Assembly (NCBI RefSeq): GCF_964355755.1
Contig: NC_092679.1
Coordinates: forward strand, 12,144,932 to 12,208,931
Direction: 5' to 3'
Length of the DNA: 64,000 nt
Source of the DNA: Antedon mediterranea
Lineage: Eukaryota > Echinodermata > Crinoidea > Comatulida > Antedonidae
The notes under the pieces: generated by a model
Told to the model about the DNA's origin: nothing
Databases searched by the model: none
What the model saw: the letters and a program-made list of their open reading frames with translations, nothing else
Made by a program: the position numbers and the translations under genes
In this document: positions 13,373 to 23,880 of the stretch, piece after piece
Layout of the letters: each line of letters opens with the position of its first letter
How positions within the stretch are numbered: the first letter of the stretch is position 1

Positions 13373-13470
13373 TTAGCTAGATGAAACTGATATCAATTAG
13401 ATAATTCACGGACAAAATAGTGCTAAGGAAAGAATAAAAAAAAAGATTCTGACAGAATCAATAAAGTTAT

Positions 13471-13775
13471 ATACATGATAATGCATATAACCTAATAATA
13501 TATCAACAAAACCATTTAATTTAAAGAAAATTTTAGGTTATCCGGTCTAAACGGAAGAACGCCCTCAGAGAGATGACGCTGTGTGTAGTGCGCGCATTTA
13601 AGAGATAGTTTCCAAGAGCTAGTAGTAACATAGTGGTATTCAATTGGATAGTTAGTGCGCTCACCGCGCTTACAATAGAACAGCGCAACCATTGTTACGT
13701 CATAAAATATTCGAAAATAACTAACGACTATTCCAAATTTCAGTCAGAATGAAAAATTCTTTCAATCGATGAACA
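13471..13775 (+). promoter_or_regulatory. upstream region of the cyclin-like gene
   Basis: This stretch is richer in CpG than its surroundings (TGTAGTGCGCGCATTTAAGA and GCGCTCACCGCGCTTA) and has a CRE-like TTACGTCATAAAATA at about 13695. It lies directly 5' of the long open frame at 13776, so a promoter is plausible. No start site can be fixed. Confidence 0.3.
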
Positions 13776-15448
13776 GTGATTTCAAATTGCTCTTCATTAA
13801 AACGAAATAAAACCGCTTTTACCGTGCAATTCAGTTTGGAAATACTGCATCTATTTCCTATTACGTTTGCTATACATACATCATCTGCTATGGCAAAGTT
13901 GATATTTAAAAGAAGATATAATGCTTCTTTAGAAGAAGCCCAGAATGCGGTGAGATCAAATGAGTATCCCGCCGCTAAGTACGCTAGGTTCCTCCAGGTG
14001 AGGAATAGAAGGGCTCCTAGGCCTAGAAACAGGGGGTGTCCTTATGTCAGAAGAAACGCTAATGTTAACCCAACTTGTAAGTTACACGAATTAGATAGGC
14101 CTACACTTATAAAAACGGAAAACAAATCAGCTGATATCAAGTATTGTCATTTTAATCATGAATTAAATAGGCCTACTAGGCCTAGTGACGACCAAATTTT
14201 GTCTTCAAATGCAAATGATATGCCTATCATAATAAGTAGTGATAGGAGTAGTGATAGTGACATCATTATTAGTAGCAGCAGTGATAGTGATAGTGATAGT
14301 AGTAGTATGCCTAGTGACGACCAAATACTGTCTCCAAATACAAATGATATGCCTATCATAATAAGTAGTGATTGTAGTAGTGATAGTGAAATCATTGTTA
14401 GTAGCAGCAATGATAGTGATAGTAGTAGTAGGCCTAGTGAAGATCAGATACTGTCTCCAAATACAAATGATATGCCTATCATAATAAGTAGTGATTGTAG
14501 TAGTGATAGTGACATCATTAGTAGTAGCAGCAGTGATGGTGATAGTAGTAGTAGTAGCAGCACTATGCCCAATAGCAGTAGTAGCAGTAGTGGTGACAGT
14601 ACTAGTAGTAGTATTAGTAGCAACAGCAGTGGCAGTAGCAACAGCAGTGGCAGTAGCAGCATAGGAGAAAAGTCTAGTAGTAGTAATAATAGTAGCCCTG
14701 TTGTAGTAGTAGGAAATGTTGATGTTTTGTTTCATTTTCCAGGTAGTGGTGATAACAGTTCTAACGACATTTCAAATGACAATTTTGAACTTGAATCTAA
14801 TAAAGAATATTTTAATTCATTAATTAATCGTGAAAAAATATCTAAAAATCCATGGGCACATTTTGAATCACAATCAGTCAAAGATCATATGGTAGAATTT
14901 TTATGTAATATTCGATCTGAACTCATACGTTATGAATACATAATCGATTATGATAGTTCATCGTAGCCTAACAATTATAGAAAATGTACTAATCTGTGAT
15001 AACACAGCATTTCAACTTGGAGATCTCGAAGAATTGGCAATTGCATCATTTGGCCTTGCATTGAAATGCGCTGAACGATACCAATCTAAACACATCATCT
15101 CTTATGCTTGTGAACGCCTCCGGAATCTTGGATTCTTTAATCCTAAAAAAAATTGCCCAAATAGAATTTAAAATATTACAGATAGTAAACTTTAATATCA
15201 ATAGTTTCACTTGTCTTGATTTTTTTCACATTTATTGCGATATTGCTATCAGTAAAGCTACAACCAACAACAATAAACGTAGAATAGAACGAGTGAGACA
15301 CGAATCTGTCAAATATTTGATTACAAATAAAATATCTCTTACAACAGTAAAGCCGTCAGCAATAGCTTACTTAATAATTAACGGAATTCTTGAAAAACTT
15401 GAATTACAAGACTCATTCTATTTTGAGAATAATGGTGATAGTTCTTAA
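13776..15448 (+). CDS. cyclin-like protein with serine-rich, SIM-repeat N-terminus; frame broken twice
   Basis: Intronless. Frame 1 (13776-14966, 396 codons; the likelier start is the ATG at 13890, MAKLIFKRRYNASLEEAQ) holds a basic N-terminus. Three 41-43-residue repeats follow (residues 136-260), each with MPIIISSD and an acidic DII(I/V)SSSSD tail, then a poly-Ser stretch and PVVVVG. From about residue 341 it enters a cyclin-box start: NKEYFNSLI, NPWAHFE, SVKDHMVEFLCNI. It then shifts +1 into 14966-15171 (TAFQLGDLEELAIASFGLAL, then an ACERLRNLGFF helix). At an A8 run near 15146 it shifts +1 again into 15150-15448 (ILQIVNFNINSFTCLDFFHI, then a C-terminal cyclin-fold half). The order matches Cyclin_N plus Cyclin_C, CDK-regulatory folds. 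The (I/V)-rich cores with acidic or serine flanks look like SUMO-interacting motifs. Either a pseudogene or assembly indels. Confidence 0.6.
14181..14560 (+). repeat. coding tandem repeat (SIM-like units)
   Basis: Three in-frame copies start at 14181, 14310 and 14433 with CC(T)AGTGA(C/A)GA(C/T)CA and share AATGATATGCCTATCATAAT plus an AGTGATAGT-rich tail. The units encode PS(D/E)DQILS(P/S)N, then NDMPIIISSD. Differences are mostly small in-frame changes in serine/aspartate number. The AGT-rich tail continues as poly-Ser to about 14690. Confidence 0.85.
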
Positions 15449-15891
15449 ACAATTTAAGATAATTTAAAACATAATTTAAGTAACCATCATTACGACAAAA
15501 CAATTCAAGGGATTAGATCTAGAATATAGTTATAGCAATGTTAGGACTATTAAATTGATTAAAGAAACTAAACTAAATAGATTAGTCTAAGATGTGCAAT
15601 ATCTAAGTACTATGTAATGTAATAAGGTTTTAAAAATGTAGATTACTGCAGCACTTGTACTTAAGAAAAACAAAGTAAGATAAGCAATGTAAATTAAAAA
15701 TAATATTGCTATTTTAACATTATAATGGAAAAAAAGCTCTAAGGAAGATATTAATAATACCAATAATAAATTTAATATAGATTATTGATAATAATGATTA
15801 AAATAAGTAATTTGTTTTAGTAATATTCCCGCTATTAAGTTAATGTAAGTTTTTAGTTAGTAATCAATACCAAAAAAGGAGGGGAAAAAAG
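15449..15891. other. AT-rich 3' flank of the cyclin-like gene
   Basis: Very AT-rich DNA with short direct repeats such as AAAATAAGTAATTTGTT. No coding frame or clear polyadenylation block. Confidence 0.4.
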
Positions 15892-16400
15892 CAACATTAT
15901 TTAATTAGGTTAAAAAAAAATTGTTAATGATATTTAGTTGATATAAGTTTTTAGTTAGTAAGAATTAAAAAAAAAATTACGAGTTTTTATTTTAATAATA
16001 CATTTTAACTAACTAACTTTGATTTAGTTAGTAAGAAATAATGATAAAAAAAAAACTAATATTGTAATTATTAAAATATTTTCCCTTATTAATTTCGTAT
16101 ATAATAGGTTTTATGCCTATATTATTGTATAGTAAATAATTAAAATAAGTAATTTGTTCAATAATCTTAACTTATTTAAGTTAATATAAGTTTTAGTTCG
16201 ATAAGGAATTTATAAAAAAAAAACAAAAAAAAAACATCCCAGTCTGAAGTCGGAGATGCTACCTCATCGTGGTAGACTGGTGTCAACATTATTTAATTAG
16301 GTTAAAAAAAAATTGTTAATGATATTTAGTTGATATAAGTTTTTAGTTAGTAAGAATTAAAAAAAAAATTACGAGTTTTTATTTTAATAATACATTTTAA
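15892..16400. repeat. 117-bp direct repeat, two copies 392 bp apart
   Basis: 15892-16008 and 16284-16400 are near-identical, from CAACATTATTTAATTAGGTT to TTTAATAATACATTTTAA. They flank the 16092-16286 block, which itself recurs at 20950-21142. Confidence 0.85.
16092..16286. repeat. ~195-bp block with stem-loop, copy 1
   Basis: Runs from TTTCGTATATAATAGGTTTT to GGTAGACTGGTGTCAAC and ends in a stem-loop at 16239-16280 (CCAGTCT paired with AGACTGG, with CTACC/GGTAG as an inner stem). A run of A and (A)nC lies immediately upstream. The same block is at 20950-21142, on the other side of the foldback element. Confidence 0.8.
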
Positions 16401-17239
16401 GAGCCATTGTCTGTAAGAATCAAACAAATATCAAAAAGAGTGGCAGACTCAAAAAAATGGATTTCTTTCAAATTTTGCACATGGCTATATATGTGTTGAG
16501 AGAAATCAAATATGAAGTATTTTTTATTCCACACGTATATTTCCATGGCAACGGCCAAATTTGTGTTTTTGACAAATTTTGTCCTTTTTTAAGGTTTTTT
16601 AAAATGGATATTGGCACTAATTTGATGAACGATATTTTTGTGTTGTTCATTTAATTATAAAAAATAATTAGTGTATGCATAATAACAATGCATTGTGTAC
16701 CCGTTTCAAATTTTTTTATTTAATTTTATTTCATACTTTGGGAGATACCATTTATTTAAAAAGGGGTGTTTTTCACTTTTTTTAAATTGTTCAATGCAAC
16801 TAAACTTTACTTCACCATAACGCCCAAAGTGGTGTATTTTTTTAGCTGATTTATTACAAATAGGTAGTTCTAATGTTTAATAATTGATTTCTAAAATAAA
16901 ATACTGGGGTAAATTTAAAATCTACAAGCAGTGTTGCGAGAAACATAGGCATTTTTATAAAAAAAAACATGGTATATTAGTAAAAACATTTTATTTTCTT
17001 TGATTATTTGATTTCAAACTCATTGGTCAGAAAAATTCTTAATGTTTTATATAGTTCTAGTTGTGTTGTGAGAAAAAAAATTAATTTTTAATTTTAGATT
17101 CTGTAATTCCCAGTTTTAATGTCATTTTATATCCTCTGGAAATTTGAATAAATTATCAGATCGTTGTGAATTTTAATCTTTGCAACAGATTACTCCTCTC
17201 TTATTTTGAAGCTCCTCTTTCATTTGTTTACTTCTTTTA

Positions 17240-17620
17240 TTTGCTAACCTAAGCAGATCCCACATGCCCATCCACCACCACTTTCGACTACCACCCCTCC
17301 CCACCCCCACCCCGACTATAACCACAAAAAGATAAACTGCAACACTTTGGTCGATCATCCACTATAGAGTGTCAAATGCATGCATTCAAGCACCACCCAC
17401 ACTGTCGCTACTATCGCCCCAATGAATAGACGGATTCAAACTCCTCCATCCCACCCCCTCCCCCTTTCTCCAAGCCCCCACCCACCCCAAGTTAAAAATT
17501 GCAATGCAAAAGATAGGACATAAAGTTAAGTTTTTAGACCCTCGCCTTCAACCACCTAACTATTTAAAAGTCCTGGATCCACCACTTTCCCCTCCCCAAA
17601 ATAGAACCAATCAAAAGTCA
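17240..17620. other. C-rich stretch inside the foldback element
   Basis: A locally C-rich plus strand (CCACCCCTCCCCACCCCCAC near 17290 and CCACCCCCTCCCCC near 17450) contrasts with the AT-rich surroundings. It gives spurious open frames on the complement, and nothing coding is recognised. Confidence 0.4.
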
Positions 17621-18138
17621 ATGATATACTCAGGTATGTTAATGCTACATAACAAATATTGAAGCCCTGATTTGAAATTTCATTTCATTTAAGGTCAGCA
17701 TGTAAAATATCACACTTTATTATTAAATATTGGTTTTAAATTCTATATTTTTTTTACTGTGATGGTTGGATTCAGTAATAATTATTAATTAATAATTATC
17801 TGATAATTATTTAATTTCCCTTAGTTATGCATAGCAACAGTTACTATGGTAACTAAAAATGAGATATTCTTTAGATTTTGCATATTTATCTCATACAAAT
17901 TTAAATTTGTAGATTATTAGCAGGCATGCCTTATTTGCATTTTCAAATTACCGTTTCACAAGTTCATATTCGTAAGCACTTTCTTCTGTGATTATTTTTA
18001 TTCATGAAAACCCCATATTTTATTTACAGCGGCCACCTCCCTTAAACGGACGCACTTTGAAAAGCCTGTTTGTTCTTCCTATCTAATTAGTGCATTTGGT
18101 GCTTACCGTAGCAGCTGCGAGCACCTTTTTATACTAAC

Positions 18139-18899
18139 AAGGCCAACAGCCATTAAGTCGCGTGCTACAAGGCATAGTGATACCGGACCGACAGACAGAC
18201 CGACCGACCGACATAGTGAACTATACTGACCGAAATTACTGAACATGTTTAAAAATGTTGAAATGTTTAAAAACATTTATATTTTTTTAATTTACACGTG
18301 CGTAGCCTGTCACTTTTGACGTGCTCGTATAACGTAATTTCGAGTTGAAAAGTAAGTCAAGAAAACAGAAATCGGGCAAAAAGAGTTCGCAATAACATTT
18401 AACGCGCAGTGCGCACCCAAAAATATGCGCACTCATGGCAATTTTGTAAACGCTTAAAATTGCCGGAAACGTACTCTTATTTCATCGAAAATAAATTTTG
18501 AAAATGTTAAGTGCGCGTACGCATGCGTTACATGCGCTACGCACGTAATTGTATTGCCATATGATGATTTATGCCCTGAAATTTATGAGTACCAAATTTT
18601 ATTTAATTGTGATTCATGGTTGTGAAGATATGATTACAAACGTGATTTCGTTAAATCGTGCGTAGACCGCGTAATTTTTTATTGCTCACCGTGAAAACAT
18701 AACCACATCGATTCCTGGCCATAAGGAATATTCTGTGAAAAATTGACTCTAGATTAAACTGATATCAAGATAAGGTCAGAAAGCGATAAAACGCATAGTG
18801 ATACCGGACCGACAGACAGACAGACAGACCGACCGACAGACAGACAGACCGACCAACCGACCGACATAGTGAACTATAGAGTCGCTTCCACGCGACTAA
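18139..18899 (+). mobile_element. GACC/GACA-bounded repetitive element, copy 2
   Basis: Second copy of the 12593-13372 element, with the same start, the same two (GACAGACC)n tracts followed by CATAGTGAACTATA, and the same terminal hairpin AGTCGC-TTCCAC-GCGACT. High identity over about 760 bp suggests a recent copy. It sits within the internal repeats of the foldback element. Confidence 0.75.
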
Positions 18900-20949
18900 A
18901 AATGAGATTTTTTGTAAGCGGCCAATCGAAAAATGTGATACTTATTGCATGGACCTATGAATTAGAGGTGCAAGTTTATTGTATTTCTTTATATATTAGC
19001 TTTATTTTGAAGAGGTTTTAAAAACATTACTGTGAAGAGATGAGAAAACTACACAGATTTTGACCGACCATTTTTCATATGATAAAAGTTTTTAAAATTT
19101 GTCTAAAAATGCTAAAAAATACTAAACCACCTGATTATAAATAATAATATGCCTACAATTAGCTGGAAAATTGAGAGGCTCGTTTCGTTAAGAATATCGT
19201 ATATAGCCAAAATAAGTGATTTTGGCCCTTTATCGGCAGAACCTCCCGTAAGGGGTCATCGCCCGTAAGCGGCCACTTTTCCAGGTCCCGAGGGTGGCCA
19301 CTTATGGGAGGTTCAACTGTATTTAACTAAACAATTATCCTTAGTTACGCATAGAAACAGGTTCTAAGATAACATAAATAATACATTTTGACATAACTTG
19401 ACCCAAAAAATGACCCTTTCACAAGGTCAGACATTTTCTGGGATTCAGTAGATAAGTAAATTTGGGAAAAGGTAGTAAAGCTATGTAATCAATTGTTTGT
19501 AGTCATGAAACCCCATATTAAAAATATTGTACTTAGTTACGTATAGAAACAGTTGCTACAATACACTATAGGTAAAATGTTGATGTCATTTGACCTCAAT
19601 ATGTAAAAAAATTTTTTTTTTCATGAAACTCCATATTTAATTTTTTTTTTTAAATATCATTTGTTACGTTAACAGGTTTAAGATAACACTAAAGGTCATT
19701 TTTTTAACCTTTATTCAGATTCGTCAAGACTTTCTTTCTGAGATTATTAGGATTCAGTATTTAAAGTAAATTTGGCAAAAAGTAGAAATGTAAAGCTATG
19801 TAGAAAAAATGTTTTTTATTTATGAAAAACCCCTTATTTTTTTTTTAATTTTCGCATAGAAACAGTTACTATGGTAAAATGTTGACATCAAAATGAATGA
19901 ATTTACAAGGTCAAGTTTGTCATTAATGGAATGCAGTAGAAGTAAAATTGAGAAACATGTACAAATGCAATCAATTCTTTGTATTTATAAAAACGCCATT
20001 TTTTACGTTTTTTAAAAAATTACTTTCCTTAGTCACACATAGAAATGGTTGCTAAGGTAACACTATAGGTAAAATATGAAAATTGTTGAGAATTGTTATG
20101 AACTATCTTGTAAATTTTGATCAAACATTAATAGTTGTAGTAAAGTGGGGACCTGTCCTGTTTTGCATTCTGACCCCTTTTGACCTCAAATGACCTATTT
20201 ACAAGGTCAGATTTTTTGGGAGGTCTTTCTGTATCTCTTTACACAAAATAGATTTAAAAATTTATAAAAACCATTGACTCAATTATTTCCAAGTTTAACA
20301 TTATTTTCCATCAACTAAATATTTCAATGCAAAATACTGTTTTTCTGGCAATTAATTGAAATAAACCTGGCAACACATTCTCCTATTTTATCTAAACTAT
20401 TCGTATGACTCTAGTAGCATTATGACAAGCCACATATACATTTTATTATTGGATTAGCCATATTTAAATTGTGTTTCATGTGTTTTGTTTGTTGATATTT
20501 TGTTATATTTTTTGCATTTTTCGTATTTTCCTGGCAACACAAAACCTATGTACGAAATTTACCCCAGTGTTTTTTTCGTGATTATTGTTGACAAACCTAT
20601 TGACTATCAAATCAAAAAACCTCATTGATTTAAAAACACCACTTTGGAAGTTATAGGTACGTTTATGAGGTATACTTTTATAAAAAAAATATTTTTTAAA
20701 AACACCCCTTTTTAAAATAATGGTATCAACCAAACTCCATTTTGTAATTTTTTATTTTCTACATTAAATGGAACTCAATACATGTTGTTTACACTGCTAT
20801 AAACAAAAACTGTATACTGTAAGTATTTTTGGTTAGAATAAGTATACAAGTTTGTACTTTTTCACTATAGAAAATCTGTGAAAAATGGCAAAAACATCAA
20901 CATTTGGATAATTGACCGTTGTTAATTAATTATTAATTATTAATAATTA

Positions 20950-21142
20950 ATTTCGTATATAATAGGTTTTAGGCCTATATTATTGTATAGTATATAATTA
21001 AAATAAGTAATTTGTTCAATAATCTTAAAAGTAAATATAAGTTTTAGTTCGATAAGGAATTTATAAAAAAAAAACAAAAAAAAACATCCCAGTCTGAAGT
21101 CGGAGATGCTACCTCATCGTGGTAGACTGGTGTCAACATCAT
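20950..21142. repeat. ~195-bp block with stem-loop, copy 2
   Basis: Direct copy of 16092-16286 with the stem-loop at 21089-21130. Only a few substitutions and one short deletion (after TAATCTTAA) separate the two copies. Confidence 0.8.
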
Positions 21143-21373
21143 TGGTAACCAAACTGGTACCAAGATGGCTAACAGCATCACGCATATCTTGTACCATAGT
21201 TACAGTCGCACACTAAAACCACACATGTGTGCTGTCACGGATGTAGGCCACTTATTGAGTGTGAAAATATCAAAAATAATCTAATATATAAAAAGTACGT
21301 ACAGTATTATATTTGTTGGAAGGATTGCATGACAAAAACATTAGGTGTACAGGTAGGAATTATAAGTAAGTTT

Positions 21374-21872
21374 TAATTCGTCACTATGACGAATTATAGG
21401 TCCCGAGCATTCTGACGATCTATATTAATTTTAAAAATTAGCATATTTTCACCATTTTTTAATCTTACACGAGCGTAGCCTGTCACTTTTGACGTGCTCG
21501 TATTTACGCAATTTCGAGTTGATAAGTAAATCAAATATGATGATATTATTAAAGAAAGGTTTTTAAACAAAAATCGGGCAAAAAGAGTGCATATTACCGT
21601 TTAACGCGCAGAGCGCGTGCAAAAATCTTCGCACTCATGGCAATTTTTTAAAGGCTTAAAATTGCCTGAAACGTTCTCTAATTTCATCAAAAATAAATGT
21701 TGCCAATTTTGAAAACATAATCACATCCACATCGCTTCCTGGTCATAAGGAATACACTCTGAAAAATTGACTTAGCTAGATGAAACTGATATCAAGATAA
21801 TTGACGGACAAAATAGTGCTAAGGAAAGAATAAATAAACAAAGATTCTGACAGAATCAATAAGGTTATGCAT
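21374..21872 (+). mobile_element. compact hairpin-ended non-autonomous element
   Basis: Starts with the stem-loop ATTCGTCA-CTA-TGACGAAT (21376-21394) and ends near the stem-loop GATTCTG-A-CAGAATC (21843-21857). The body contains GCGTAGCCTGTCACTTTTGA, ATGATGATATTATTAAAGAA, TTTAACGCG, CACTCATGGCAATTTTTTAA and CTTAGCTAGATGAAACTGAT. This order is shared with 11340-13470. No coding frame. The short palindromes at both ends resemble single-strand-type termini, but the family is not one I can name. Confidence 0.6.
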
Positions 21873-22639
21873 GATTAATGCATAAAACCTAATAATTGAT
21901 TGAAATCGCGTTATATAAATCTGTGCAGTTAAAAAAAAACCTTTTCTCCTATTAAACCGGGATGCGACGCTAAAAGTAGCCCTACCGTCGTGTTCTTTAT
22001 TAAATAAGTGCGCCCACTGAATTTTCTTTCCAAATGTATAATAATCACGGTACAGTGGAACCCCGATTAAAAGGGAAACAGGATTGGACCCGGAACAGGA
22101 GTAGTTTCCTCTTTAAAATATTAATGTCGAAATAGGGTTGAGTTAGAAAATGGATGTAAAAGTGTCAAGATGATTTTTACCACCCCCCCCCCCCCCCCCA
22201 CCAAAAAAAAGGCGTAAATTACGACATACATATACATATATATTACGTACCGATGCCCAAATCAAACTTAAACCGCAACTTTTAGACATTCATCGCGCTC
22301 CATAGATACGCACTGTACTTGTTTTTGTGTGACGTATGGTCTATTCGCACGTGTGAATGGCCAGAAGTTGTGCCTCTGATGATACACGACGCAACATGCA
22401 TCATCAATCAACACATCTCCGTTTTTGACACAGTACACGCGCGCGTGGTGTGTGTGTACGTAAGTCGTGTGGCAAAAAGGAAGGTAGGTATGGTAATGTG
22501 TGTGGTACGTTATTCAATTACTAGCCTAGTTCATTAGCTCAACAAGAAGTGATCTCAAATTTAATTTAGATCATTGGTTTCAGAGCTGTTTACGTGTAAG
22601 TAGGCCCCACCACACACAGGCTAGAGAGAGGAGAGAGAG

Positions 22640-22995
22640 GGCCTAGTTAGGCCTAACTTAACTAGGTAGGGTAGGCCTAGGCCTAGCTAGCCTAGCCCTA
22701 GCTAGGCTAGGCCTAGGCCTAGTCTCAGTCTAGTAGGCTAGGCGGGCCCTAGGCCTAACTAGGGCCTAGGCCTTGCTTGGCCTAGCCTAGGAGTAGTACT
22801 AGGCCTAGTAGTAGCCTAGGCCTCCTAGTAGTGTAGGCTACCTGCTAGGCCTCTACTTCTAGGTTACCTAGTAGGCTAAGGCTAGCCCTGGCCCTACTAT
22901 CTAAACAGCTAGCTAGTAGAGGGCCAGCAGGCCTAGTCCTAGCTAGAGTATAGGCCTAGGCTAGGTAGGAGGCCTAGCCTAGTAGGGTAGTCAGT
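22640..22995. repeat. CTAGGC/AGGCCTA-rich simple-sequence island
   Basis: About 350 bp composed almost entirely of overlapping CTAGGC, AGGCCTA, GCTAGC and CTAGTAG words with no fixed period. AGGCCTA is its own near-complement, so the tract is rich in short palindromes. Smaller patches of the same words are at 36300-36500, 37820-37980 and 35360-35420. Confidence 0.8.
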
Positions 22996-23559
22996 TTTTC
23001 TGAGTTTGCCACAACATTTCACATTCATTCATTGAGATGGGTGGTTTTATGGTGTCATTTCATCCCGGTTAGATTTTTATTAGTATATTACTAAACTACC
23101 CTATATTAATAAATTAACACTCACTAGCCTAGGGGCCTATCTATGGTGACGAGCATTACAATTTGTTTTATGTATGTAGGCCTAGCCAAAAATCCGCATG
23201 ATTTCCGCTGAACGTCGCGAAATCCGAAAAAAATTACTATTTTAGGCAGGTTTTTTCAATGTAGCCTAACTCTGTTCTTATTTTACCGATTTTTATGGCT
23301 ATTTCGGCACTGTAATAAATAATTAATTACCTATAATTATTTTTAATTCTTAATTTCATGGAAAATCCTAAAATCGTCCTATTTTATGTTAAAGTATAGG
23401 CCTAGGCACATTCGTAAAATTTTCTGATCCTGATACAAAAATGTCTATAACTTTTGAGTTCTCCAATTTGATGGCTCTTTGACCATGCTAAAACTGACCA
23501 ATCAAACTTGTATATGAGCTAAAAAATAATTAGATTGGTTGATATTGCTAGTCGGCACA

Positions 23560-23880
23560 CCCCTTTCTTTACAAAGCATTCTCTTTGATTTTCAGTACTG
23601 CTAGTGTTAAAAGATAGGAGACATTTCAAAAGCCAGCGATCTGGTAGGCCTAATGAGCAGTCTTAACGTAACAAGTAAACTGAAATTGCATTTTCTCGAG
23701 AACTACTTATAATTTGTGATTTGTAATTTTAAAACATAATTTGATTTAATGTACGTTTTTTTTATACAACTAGTTTAAAAAAACCCATTAAAAAAAAAAA
23801 TTCACCCCGCGTCCATTATGCTATAGTGACTTTTTTTTTTCAATTTTCACAGTTGATAATTGTTCTATTGTTAGTCAATT
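23560..23880. repeat. dispersed repeat shared with 54880-55110
   Basis: The blocks CTGCTAGTGTTAAAAGATAG, GTAACAAGTAAACT and TTTTCTCGAGAACTACTT, then ATTGTTCTATTGTTAGTC, occur in the same order at both loci. No coding capacity is conserved between the copies. Confidence 0.7.

Larger units (their letters stand above)
11340..13470 (+). mobile_element. hairpin-ended element, interrupted by nested insertions
   Basis: Outer parts match the compact copy at 21374-21872 in order. 11350-11555 carries GCGTAGCCTGTCA, ATGATGATATTATTAAAGAA, then TTTAACGCG and CACTCATGGCAATTTTTTAA. 13366-13470 carries GACTTAGCTAGATGAAACTG, the GACGGACAAAATAGTG-type block (here CACGGACAAAATAGTG), and ends in the hairpin GATTCTGACAGAATC. 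Between them lie a minus-strand LINE (11555-12535) and a second element (12593-13372). No protein is encoded by the element itself. Confidence 0.6.
16401..20940. mobile_element. 4.5-kb foldback element with degenerate internal tandem repeats
   Basis: The outer parts are diverged inverted repeats. The left arm has GATACCATTTATTTAAAAAG (16745), CCAAAGTGGTGT (16829) and TACTGGGGTAAATTT (16902). The right arm has, on the complement and in the same order, GATACCATTATTTTAAAAAG (20728), CCAAAGTGGTGT (20648) and CACTGGGGTAAATTT (20571). The interior (17780-20280) repeats, every 150-300 bp, a diverged unit CTTAGTTACGCATAGAAACA followed by GGTAA, TTGACCTCA, ACAAGGTCAGA and CATGAAACCCCATAT. A separate element (18139-18899) is inserted in it. 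No coding capacity, so a non-autonomous foldback element is the best description. Confidence 0.6.

Noticed and set aside
14156-14735. Long minus-strand open frames opposite the serine-rich region
   Set aside because: They are shadows of the AGT/GAT repeat; they encode low-complexity Leu/Ile or Thr runs only.
16239-16280. Hammerhead-type ribozyme in the duplicated stem-loop
   Set aside because: Neither strand shows the CUGANGA and GAAA cores in the right places; only a plain stem-loop is supported.
17173-17358. Gly/Val/Trp-rich minus-strand ORF
   Set aside because: Artefact of a C-rich tract inside the foldback element.
22319-22537. 72-residue plus-strand ORF upstream of the TOPOVIBL-like gene
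   Set aside because: It lies in CpG-containing, promoter-like DNA and has no recognisable content or splice link to the downstream gene.
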